Positions 1 through 4,693 of a DNA stretch of 6,076 nt are shown here, in pieces. The notes below the pieces were generated by a model. That model was not told the DNA's origin, ran no database searches, and saw nothing but the letters and a program-made list of their open reading frames with translations. Source of the stretch: an uncultured Collinsella sp. (lineage in GTDB: Bacteria > Actinomycetota > Coriobacteriia > Coriobacteriales > Coriobacteriaceae); assembly GCA_900751665.1 (NCBI GenBank), contig CAADSV010000152.1, forward strand, positions 1 through 6,076, read 5' to 3'. Every line of letters starts with the position of its first letter. Position 1 is the stretch's first letter. The translations under genes and the position numbers were made by a program.

Positions 1-1
1 C

Positions 2-733
2 CTCCCCACCCCCCCCCCCGGCGAGCGGAGGCGCGCCCTTGGGCTGCCGCGCGCCCTGTCCGAGAAGCCGGTGAGCTTTAGCCCCAAGGCATACGACACG
101 CGCGTGACCGGCAAGGACAAGGACGGCAACGAGGTGCGCGCCTGCGACGACAAGCGCGTTATCGATCCGGCCCTTAAGGAGAGCGCCCTTTTGACCGGCG
201 TGTTCAACCGCCTGGCCCGCAGCTGCTTCTACGGCGTCGCCGTCAAGGAGGGCGACGAGAGCCCCTATCGCAACGGCTGCATTCCGGCCGGTGCCGCCTC
301 TGCTGCCGTGGTCGAGGCTGCCGAGCAGGCCGCCCTTGCCTTTGAGCAGGCCATGTACAAGTTCGAGACGCACCGTGCGCTCGCCGTGTGCGACGACTAC
401 CTGCGCGCCGCCAACAAGCGCTGGAGCGACGCCTCCAAGGCCGCCAACAAGCTCGAGGGCGAACCAGCCAACGCCGCCATGAAGCAGGCCCTGGTCGACG
501 CCTTTACCGAGCTGCGCGTGGCGACCGTCCTGATGCACGGCATCGTCCCGGCCGGCTGCGAGCTCATCTGCGAGTACTTCGACGTCGATCCGGTCGCCTT
601 CTTTAGCTGGGACAACATCTTTGCCTCCACGGACGAGTTTATGGAGAGCCTGGGCGAGAAGCCCGGCGAGCACCGCGTGAAGCCGCTGCCCCCGCGCTTC
701 GACTTCTTTAGCAAGCACGAGAGCCAGTACTAA
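2..733 (+). CDS. metG: Methionyl-tRNA synthetase, C-terminal part (5' end outside window)
   Basis: MetRS charges tRNA-Met with methionine in the cytoplasm; only the end of the enzyme is here. The frame is open to the window edge, so a GTG at 71 is an internal codon rather than a credible start. Numbering from that codon, SFSPKAYDTRV (2-12) matches the D-F-[ST]-W-x-x-F-x-x-R-V junction that follows the catalytic domain. LLTGVFNRLARS (40-51) matches the 'LGNLVNR' helix. FEQAMYKFETHRALAVCDDYLRAANKRW (91-118) matches the anticodon-binding helix, and LRVATVLMHGIVPAGCELI (148-166) matches the 'LLaPfmPe' helix. The protein ends with a KPLPPRFDFF segment and has no C-terminal OB-fold tRNA-binding domain. 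A charged insert (KDKDGNE, about 15-21) separates the first two blocks. Residues encoded before about position 56 are Pro/Arg-rich and do not fit the family. The methyltransferase gene follows after 59 bp. Assignment is by motif reading only, because the HIGH and KMSKS motifs lie outside the window. Confidence 0.75.
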   Translation, partial: LPTPPPGERRRALGLPRALSEKPVSFSPKAYDTRVTGKDKDGNEVRACDDKRVIDPALKESALLTGVFNRLARSCFYGVAVKEGDESPYRNGCIPAGAASAAVVEAAEQAALAFEQAMYKFETHRALAVCDDYLRAANKRWSDASKAANKLEGEPANAAMKQALVDAFTELRVATVLMHGIVPAGCELICEYFDVDPVAFFSWDNIFASTDEFMESLGEKPGEHRVKPLPPRFDFFSKHESQY

Positions 734-734
734 A

Positions 735-754
735 GCACGCCAGCAGCAGCGTGC
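735..754 (+). other. Small hairpin between metG and the methyltransferase gene
   Basis: GCACGC (735-740) and GCGTGC (749-754) form a perfect 6-bp stem around an 8-base loop, directly after the metG stop codon. No T-run follows, so it is not a convincing intrinsic terminator. It could be an attenuating or RNA-stabilising structure between co-transcribed genes, or chance in GC-rich DNA. Confidence 0.35.
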
Positions 755-792
755 CCGGAAAGTAGTCAAATTGGGACGGGAAGGAAAGACGG

Positions 793-1896
793 ATGTCCAA
801 GCCGCGTCGTCGTAAGCAGAAAAAGCAGGTTAAGCCCGAGCTCAAGCTTAGGCAGTTTGCCGCTACCGAGCTTTCCGACCAGCTTGCCGCCCTTCCTTGC
901 GCCGCTGACCTGCCGCGCTTTATGGTCGACACAGTCGCCGGCGCCTATGCCCCCACCGATGCCGAGCTCATGATCGAAGGCTTTGGCGCCGCAGCCACGC
1001 GCCCGGTCACGCTGCGCGCCAACACGCTCAAGGCGACCGCCGAGGACATCGCCGCTGCACTCGACGCCGCCGGGATCGCTCACCAAACCGTCGCATGGTA
1101 TCAGGATGCCTTCATCTTGCCCGAGGCCCAGGTTTCCGATCTGTGGGATCTCGACATCTACCGTGACGGCAAAATCTATCTGCAGAGCTTGTCGTCCATG
1201 ATGCCGCCTTTGGTGCTGGGCGCCCAGGCCGGCGAGGACATCCTGGACATGTGCGCGGCCCCCGGCGGCAAAACGACGCAGATCGCCGCCCTCACGCAGG
1301 GACAGGCGCACCTTACCGCCTGCGAGATGAGCATTCCCCGCGCCGAAAAGCTCGAGGCCAACTTGGGTCGCCAGGGCGCCAAAAACGTGCCCGTCATGCG
1401 TATTGACGCACGCGAGCTCGACGAGTTCTTCCGCTTTGACCGTATCCTGCTCGACGCCCCCTGCACCGGTACGGGCACCGTCATCAGCGGCAACGAAAAG
1501 AGCTTGCGCGGCCTTACCGGTCAGCTGCTCGTCAAGTGCGCCCGCTCGCAGCGCGCGCTTCTGGACCGCGCCATGGGTGCCCTCAAACCGGGTGGCACGC
1601 TCGTCTATTCGACGTGTTCGATCTTGCCGCAGGAAAACGAGGACGCCCTGCAAGAGGCCCTCGACAAGCACATGGACTGCGAGCTCATCCCCCTCGACGG
1701 TACACCGAGTGAAAGCGAAGCACGCCGCGCCCGCGAAGCCGGTGAGGAACCGCGCATCGAGTGCAACGCCCTTACCGAGGCCATTGCCGCGGGCCACGTC
1801 TCGGCCATTGCCAACGGCATGCCCGGCACGCTGACCATTCCGCCCAGCCGCGACTTTGAGGGCTTCTATATCGCCCTGGTCCGAAAACGCAGCTAG
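793..1896 (+). CDS. NOL1/NOP2/sun-family RNA (cytosine-5-)-methyltransferase
   Basis: This is a SAM-dependent enzyme that forms 5-methylcytosine in RNA (rRNA or tRNA). The 367 residues hold a pre-SAM region (LRANTLKAT, 74-82; KIYLQSLSSMMPP, 127-139) and then a Rossmann methyltransferase domain. Motif I is DMCAAPGGK (152-160), the acidic residue of motif II is E178, and D205 lies in the adenine-side motif. DAPC (221-224) is motif IV, and STCS (273-276) is motif VI with the expected catalytic C275; C224 is the usual release cysteine. The C-terminus has the family ending IPPSRDFEGFYIALVRK. It lacks the NusB-like N-terminal domain of RsmB and the long C-terminal extension of RsmF/YebU, so the target base cannot be assigned. 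The first 20 residues are strongly basic (RRRKQKKQ), which suits RNA binding. The start is supported by AGGA at 782-785, 7 bp upstream. The gene probably shares a transcript with metG. Confidence 0.93.
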   Translation: MSKPRRRKQKKQVKPELKLRQFAATELSDQLAALPCAADLPRFMVDTVAGAYAPTDAELMIEGFGAAATRPVTLRANTLKATAEDIAAALDAAGIAHQTVAWYQDAFILPEAQVSDLWDLDIYRDGKIYLQSLSSMMPPLVLGAQAGEDILDMCAAPGGKTTQIAALTQGQAHLTACEMSIPRAEKLEANLGRQGAKNVPVMRIDARELDEFFRFDRILLDAPCTGTGTVISGNEKSLRGLTGQLLVKCARSQRALLDRAMGALKPGGTLVYSTCSILPQENEDALQEALDKHMDCELIPLDGTPSESEARRAREAGEEPRIECNALTEAIAAGHVSAIANGMPGTLTIPPSRDFEGFYIALVRKRS

Positions 1897-1933
1897 CGCA
1901 CGGATCCAAAACTTAACAAGCTATCGCCGTGCG
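1897..1933. terminator. Possible weak bidirectional hairpin between convergent genes
   Basis: CGCACGG (1897-1903) and CCGTGCG (1927-1933) are perfect complements, with a possible G-U pair added at 1896/1934, around a 23-base loop. The hairpin starts right after the methyltransferase stop codon and overlaps the last codons of the convergent small gene. There is no T-run on either strand. The position suits a transcription end or 3'-end stabiliser, but the large loop makes this weak. Confidence 0.3.
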
Positions 1934-2091
1934 TGCCTGTCCTGCTGGTCCTTATGCCGCGCAAGCGCTTCACGCTCCTTGCGCTCGGCCTTTTTGCCCT
2001 TAATGGCCGTGACCGCAAAGTAGATGACCGCGGCGGCAACGATCGCGCCCACGCATAGGCCAATCGAGCCCAACATTGCCGAAAATTCCAT
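1921..2091 (-). CDS. Small single-pass membrane protein, 56 aa, function unknown
   Basis: The minus strand encodes 56 residues. They start MEFSAMLGSIGLCVGAIVAA, continue AVIYFAVTAI (21-30), and end in a strongly charged tail (KGKKAERKERE, then a His/Gln/Arg-rich end). Residues about 6-30 form one clear hydrophobic helix. The positive charges right after it predict N-out/C-in topology with a cytoplasmic, probably helical tail of about 26 residues. There is no Cys-based lipobox or cleavage site, so an anchored protein is likelier than a secreted one. The start is fixed by GAGGTGA (minus strand, 2098-2104), 6 bp upstream, and an extended -10-like element lies further up. The gene is convergent with the methyltransferase gene (24 bp between stops) and divergent from the TIM-barrel gene. 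I recognise no family. The shape resembles small membrane adaptors or stress proteins, but no function can be given. Confidence 0.72.
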   Translation of the reverse strand: MEFSAMLGSIGLCVGAIVAAAVIYFAVTAIKGKKAERKEREALARHKDQQDRHARR

Positions 2092-2097
2092 ACCGCG

Positions 2098-2104
2098 TCA
2101 CCTC
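2098..2104 (-). promoter_or_regulatory. Ribosome binding site of the 56-aa gene
   Basis: On the minus strand this reads GAGGTGA, a 7-base match to the anti-Shine-Dalgarno complement, with 6 bases before the ATG at 2091. It is the main evidence that the small frame is translated, since a frame this short could arise by chance. Confidence 0.75.
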
Positions 2105-2125
2105 TCTTTTGCATACGGAACATTC

Positions 2126-2134
2126 AAGATAGCA
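2126..2134 (-). promoter_or_regulatory. Candidate extended -10 promoter for the 56-aa gene
   Basis: The minus strand reads TGCTATCTT, which fits the TGn extension plus a hexamer sharing four bases with TATAAT. It would start transcription near 2119, leaving a leader of about 28 bases that contains the ribosome binding site. The -35 area (about 2149-2154) shows no good hexamer, so this is tentative. Confidence 0.3.
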
Positions 2135-2241
2135 CCTCGATTCCCGCCACCACAGCTCCTTCACGTTCGCCGGCCCTTCAGTCTAACGGATGGCGCAGCG
2201 GGGAAAAATCAACTCGTCAAACGATTTAGCACTCGCAACGC

Positions 2242-2261
2242 CGGTCGCACACTGCCGACCG
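2242..2261 (+). other. Short inverted repeat upstream of the TIM-barrel gene
   Basis: CGGTCG (2242-2247) and CGACCG (2256-2261) form a 6-bp inverted repeat with an 8-base spacer, ending 22 bp before the ATG at 2284. It could be an operator half-site pair or a small leader hairpin. In GC-rich DNA a match this short may be chance. The rest of the 2105-2283 stretch holds only a weak promoter-like pair, TTCACG (2160-2165) and TCTAAC (2182-2187). Confidence 0.25.
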
Positions 2262-2283
2262 CACAACATAGAAACGGACCGCC

Positions 2284-3375
2284 ATGGATTCTCTCAACGA
2301 TTTGAACGAGCGCGTCGACGCCTTTGTCGGCACCAGCTCCTTCGAGACGCCTGCCGCGACTAACGACCAAGCCCCCATCGATGTTCCCGCCGAGGTTCAC
2401 GAGGACATCGTCGCCTCGGTCGACTTCTCCGAGGTAGAGCTTGCAGACGAATTTACCGAGCCCCAGGTGGCCGTAACTCCCAACGGCCTTTTGCCCATGG
2501 AGCCGCTGCCCATCGACGGGCGCCTGCGCAAGGCGGCCCTCCGCATGCCCGATGAGATCGAGGAGGCCAGCGGTTTTACGCTCTTTGGCCGCCGCATCAA
2601 ATCGCTCATCTACACCACCGACGTCGCGGTCATCCGCAACTCCAATGCCGACGCCGTGTTTGCCGTCTACCCCTTCACGCCGCAGCCCGCCATTACGCAG
2701 GCGCTGCTGACTGTTGCCGAGTGTCCGGTCTTTGTGGGCGTTGGCGGCGGCACCACCACCGGTAAGCGCTCCGTGCAGATGGCGGCCGTCTCCGAGATGC
2801 AGGGCGCGGCGGGCTGCGTGGTCAACTCCCCCGCTACCGCCGAGATGGTCGAGCACATTACCAATCTGGCAGACATCCCCGTCATCGCCACGGTCGTTCG
2901 CTGCGACGACGATGCTCACGCCAAGGTGCGCGCCGGAGCCAAGATTCTCAACATCGCCGCCGGCAAAAACACGCCCCAGGTCCTGCGCGAGCTGCGCGAG
3001 CACTATCCCAACCTGCCGCTCATCGCACCGGGCGGCAAGACGCCCGAGAGCATCCGCGAAACCATAGCCGCCGGCGCCAACGCCATCATCTGGACGCCGC
3101 CTTCGGCCCAGCAGCTTCAGACCGACATGATGCAGCGCTATCGCAAGATGAAGGAAGACGCCACACCTGTCATCCCGCGCGACGATGTGCCCATTATCGA
3201 CCAGGTCGCCGCCGCCGAGGTTAGCCAGGTCGAGAACATGAATCCCGACGTACCGATCCCCGACGAAGTCATCGAACGCGTCGCTTCGATCCACGATCAT
3301 ATCGAGGAGCGTCGCGCCAACCGCGGACTCAAACCCTCGCTGCACGGCTTCTTCTTCCGCGAAAAGAAACGCTAG
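2284..3375 (+). CDS. Conserved TIM-barrel-like (aldolase-type) protein, function unknown
   Basis: The 363 residues fall into three parts. Residues 1-75 are acidic and low in structure. Residues about 80-295 form a core with alternating strand-helix segments: IKSLIYTTDVAVI (105-117), NADAVFAVYPFTPQP (121-135), CPVFVGVGGGTTTGKRS (147-163), AAGCVVNSP (175-183), IPVIATVV (198-205), GAKILNIAAGKNTP (218-231), LPLIAPGGKTPESI (244-257) and GANAIIWTPP (264-273). Regular 20-30-residue spacing and the late APGGKTPESI and GANAI motifs are typical of aldolase-like TIM barrels, where they bind phosphate. Residues about 296-363 are a charged tail ending FFFREKKR. The core resembles a conserved Firmicutes/Actinobacteria family that I recall only under vague labels such as 'hydrolase', so no substrate can be given. 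The Shine-Dalgarno site is poor (only GAAACGGA-like bases upstream). Codon use in the N-terminal extension looks coding, which supports the ATG at 2284 over M72. No signal peptide or membrane segment is seen. Confidence 0.8.
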   Translation: MDSLNDLNERVDAFVGTSSFETPAATNDQAPIDVPAEVHEDIVASVDFSEVELADEFTEPQVAVTPNGLLPMEPLPIDGRLRKAALRMPDEIEEASGFTLFGRRIKSLIYTTDVAVIRNSNADAVFAVYPFTPQPAITQALLTVAECPVFVGVGGGTTTGKRSVQMAAVSEMQGAAGCVVNSPATAEMVEHITNLADIPVIATVVRCDDDAHAKVRAGAKILNIAAGKNTPQVLRELREHYPNLPLIAPGGKTPESIRETIAAGANAIIWTPPSAQQLQTDMMQRYRKMKEDATPVIPRDDVPIIDQVAAAEVSQVENMNPDVPIPDEVIERVASIHDHIEERRANRGLKPSLHGFFFREKKR

Positions 3376-3379
3376 CCGC

Positions 3380-3426
3380 AACAGAAAGGGCCCGTCCCGC
3401 AAACAACGGGACGGGCCCTTTCTGTT
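3380..3426. terminator. Strong, probably bidirectional intrinsic terminator
   Basis: Bases 3380-3399 and 3407-3426 are perfect 20-bp complements around a 7-base loop (CAAACAA). The stem has a GC-rich upper part (GGGCCCGTCCCG) and an A/T-rich base, so both strands end in CTTTCTGTT. It begins 4 bp after the TIM-barrel stop codon, and lies 57 bp beyond the DegV-family stop codon on the other strand. It should therefore stop transcription from both convergent genes. Confidence 0.92.
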
Positions 3427-3432
3427 ATCGAA

Positions 3433-3446
3433 TGTCAGGAGTGACA
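3433..3446. repeat. Short palindrome TGTCA-N4-TGACA
   Basis: TGTCA (3433-3437) and TGACA (3442-3446) flank GGAG. The arrangement resembles a dimeric regulator half-site pair. It lies between a terminator and the end of a convergent gene, where an operator would be unexpected, so its meaning is unclear. Confidence 0.3.
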
Positions 3447-3483
3447 GGTGCAGCGGTTAAGACTGTCAACCAGCCCACAAACG

Positions 3484-4374
3484 CTAATCCACGCGCTTGT
3501 CGCCCATAAAGAAGATAGCCACCGTGCCAGGGCCGGTATGCGAGCCAATCAGAGCACCGATGTTATTGATTTCAATCTTGCCTTTGAGCTGCGGAACCTG
3601 TTCCTCTATCAGCGCCGCAACAGCCTCGGCGTCCTCGCGGCACGCCGATTGCGACATGATGCACTTGCCCGAATAGTTCGCGCCGTCCTGCACATGTGCC
3701 ATCACGGTCTTGGCCATCTCGGAGATCGCGCGCTTCTTGGTGCGGATCTTCTCACGTGGCGACAGCCTGCCTTCGCAATCGACGGTCATAAGCGGGCAAA
3801 TCTTGAGCGCCGTGCCGATAATCGCGCTCGCGGCCGAAATGCGACCACCGCGCAGGTAGCTCGATAGATCGGTCGAGAAGAACCAGTGGTGCAGGTTGAG
3901 TTTATGCTCCTCAATCCAAGCGGCCGTCTCGTCAAGCGAAGCGCCGCTATCGCGAACGTCGGCGGCACACTCTACCAGCAGGCCAAAGCCCGAAGACGCC
4001 GCCAGCGAATCGATGACGCGCACCTTGCCGCCCTGGGGATAGCGATCCGCGAGCATCTGCGCCGCAACGCAGGCCGATCCATACGTGCCCGAAATACCCG
4101 ACGACAACGTCAGGTGCAGCACGTCTTTACCCTCGGCAACAAACGGCTCCCAAAACTCCTCGTACTCACCCACGCTCACCTGAGACGTCTTGGGCATGGC
4201 GCCCGCGGCAATCTGGGCAAAAAACTCGTCCGGCGCAATCGACTGATACAGATCGTCCGTATAGACAACATCGTCGATCTCGTAATGAAAACACACGACA
4301 GGGATATTGCGCGATTCAAAGAACTCACGGGTTCGGTCGGCGGCGGATTCACAGGTCAGGACAAAATCACTCAT
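3484..4374 (-). CDS. DegV family protein (FakB-type fatty-acid-binding protein)
   Basis: DegV-family proteins bind one fatty acid in a deep pocket. In Firmicutes, FakB members present it to the kinase FakA, which makes acyl-phosphate for phospholipid synthesis. The 296-residue product has the usual family length and motifs: SFVL-like first strand (MSDFVLTCESAAD), TSQVS (63-67, usually TSQPS), LSSGISGTYGSA (90-101), IDSLAASSGFGLL (121-133), YLRGGRISAASAIIG (173-187) followed by LKICPLM, and the C-terminal GALIGSHTGPGTVAIFF (273-289), whose His279 is the conserved H of the HxGPG motif. The frame stays open upstream to 4545, but the ATG at 4374 is chosen because AAGGAG lies 6 bp before it and the family's N-terminus begins exactly there. 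The gene is convergent with the TIM-barrel gene and divergent from fbp. No fakA is in the window, so the kinase partner is inferred. The Pro-to-Val change in TSQ[P]S is minor. Confidence 0.93.
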   Translation of the reverse strand: MSDFVLTCESAADRTREFFESRNIPVVCFHYEIDDVVYTDDLYQSIAPDEFFAQIAAGAMPKTSQVSVGEYEEFWEPFVAEGKDVLHLTLSSGISGTYGSACVAAQMLADRYPQGGKVRVIDSLAASSGFGLLVECAADVRDSGASLDETAAWIEEHKLNLHHWFFSTDLSSYLRGGRISAASAIIGTALKICPLMTVDCEGRLSPREKIRTKKRAISEMAKTVMAHVQDGANYSGKCIMSQSACREDAEAVAALIEEQVPQLKGKIEINNIGALIGSHTGPGTVAIFFMGDKRVD

Positions 4375-4380
4375 AGGAGG

Positions 4381-4386
4381 CTCCTT
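4381..4386 (-). promoter_or_regulatory. Ribosome binding site that sets the DegV-family start
   Basis: The minus strand reads AAGGAG, 6 bases before the ATG at 4374. It rules out the in-frame ATG at 4392 and the farther one at 4545, because it lies downstream of both. The spacer CCTCCT is complementary to the site itself, giving AGGAG-N-CTCCT. With a one-base loop it can pair only partly, so strong occlusion is unlikely. Confidence 0.85.
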
Positions 4387-4402
4387 ACTCATTGCCGCGC
4401 AA

Positions 4403-4411
4403 ATTATCGCA
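4403..4411 (-). promoter_or_regulatory. Extended -10 promoter of the DegV-family gene
   Basis: The minus strand reads TGCGATAAT: a TGn extension followed by GATAAT, five of six bases of the -10 consensus. Transcription would begin near 4396, giving a leader of about 21 bases that contains the AAGGAG site. The best -35 match, TTGTAC, sits 20 bp upstream, which is long. The extended -10 can offset this. Confidence 0.55.
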
Positions 4412-4444
4412 CAGCAAACGTGAATACGGTACAAATGTCCGCTA

Positions 4445-4452
4445 TTTACCAA
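4445..4452 (+). repeat. TTTACCAA direct repeat, copy 1
   Basis: First of three identical 8-mers, all in the same orientation, within the divergent region. It lies about 34 bp upstream of the DegV-family -10 element, so a bound protein here could affect that promoter too. Confidence 0.4.
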
Positions 4453-4572
4453 ATTGAACCAAAGGTAGTGAACATCTTTACCGTTATCATCTCTATCGAC
4501 CCCGGAGGTATGCGCCTGCAAAAACGACTCTGCGTCTCCATTCAACCGTCATATCTACCTCGACTAAATCGA

Positions 4573-4580
4573 TTTACCAA
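4573..4580 (+). repeat. TTTACCAA direct repeat, copy 2
   Basis: Second copy, 128 bp from copy 1 and 94 bp from copy 3 (start to start). It is followed by ACCGTTC and preceded by AATCGA. Confidence 0.4.
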
Positions 4581-4635
4581 ACCGTTCGGCCAACAATTTG
4601 ACCTCCCATCTCCAATCGAAACAAAAGCGGCGCAT

Positions 4636-4666
4636 ACTGATAAACGTTTGACGCTGTTTTATCAGT
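4636..4666. repeat. 9-bp inverted repeat upstream of fbp (ACTGATAAA / TTTATCAGT)
   Basis: ACTGATAAA (4636-4644) and TTTATCAGT (4658-4666) are perfect complements separated by 13 bp, so arm centres are 22 bp apart, about two helical turns. The right arm ends 27 bp before the fbp ATG and 17 bp before its ribosome site. It could be a two-site operator, or an RNA hairpin in the fbp leader. No T-run typical of a terminator follows; the next bases are TTTACCAACC. Confidence 0.55.
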
Positions 4667-4674
4667 TTTACCAA
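4667..4674 (+). repeat. TTTACCAA direct repeat, copy 3
   Basis: Third copy. It directly abuts the right arm of the 9-bp inverted repeat and ends 7 bp before the fbp ribosome binding site, a position where binding would block transcription or translation. Confidence 0.4.
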
Positions 4675-4681
4675 CCACATC

Positions 4682-4689
4682 GGAAGGTG
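4682..4689 (+). promoter_or_regulatory. Ribosome binding site of fbp
   Basis: GGAAGGTG lies with its AAGG core ending 6 bases before the ATG at 4694. It supports this start over the next in-frame ATG at codon 48, which would remove conserved N-terminal sequence. Confidence 0.8.
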
Positions 4690-4693
4690 CTTC

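Larger units (their letters stand above)
4375..4693. other. Divergent intergenic region between the DegV-family gene and fbp
   Basis: These 319 bp are clearly richer in A/T than the flanking genes and contain no supported gene. They hold the DegV-family promoter and ribosome site at the left end, and the fbp ribosome site at the right end. Between them lie three copies of TTTACCAA (4445-4452, 4573-4580, 4667-4674) and a 9-bp inverted repeat (4636-4666). Promoter-like pieces for fbp exist, such as TATCAT at 4485-4490 and TTGACC at 4598-4603, but none form a correctly spaced -35/-10 pair. I therefore assign no fbp promoter. I see no known riboswitch or T-box signature. Confidence 0.7.

Noticed and set aside
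766..1797. Long open frame (343 codons) antisense to the methyltransferase gene
   Set aside because: GC-rich third positions keep the opposite strand open. The sense frame has all methyltransferase motifs, while the antisense product has no recognisable family.
1893..2123. 76-codon minus-strand frame overlapping the small membrane gene
   Set aside because: It lacks a ribosome site and encodes an Arg/Ser-rich product. The other frame (ATG at 2091) has a strong site and a sensible membrane protein.
2737..2772. P-loop-like sequence GGGTTTGKRS in the TIM-barrel protein
   Set aside because: The Walker A pattern needs S/T directly after GK, but Arg is there. The surrounding barrel-like strand pattern and lack of a Walker B motif also argue against an NTPase.
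2209..3402. Long antisense open frame (397 codons) over the TIM-barrel gene
   Set aside because: It is a mirror of a well-supported sense gene, has no domain signature, and would start inside the strong terminator stem.
4375..4380. AGGAGG on the plus strand near the DegV-family start
   Set aside because: It looks like a perfect Shine-Dalgarno site but no plus-strand start codon lies at a suitable distance. It is the complement of the spacer between the minus-strand ribosome site and ATG.
4504..4512. GGAGG followed by ATG (4510) in the divergent intergenic region
   Set aside because: Only one base separates the GGAGG from the ATG, too close for initiation, and the frame runs into fbp out of register.
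4375..4693. Possible riboswitch or T-box leader upstream of fbp
   Set aside because: I found no T-box TGGN/specifier signature, no known riboswitch core, and no terminator stem with a T-run before fbp.
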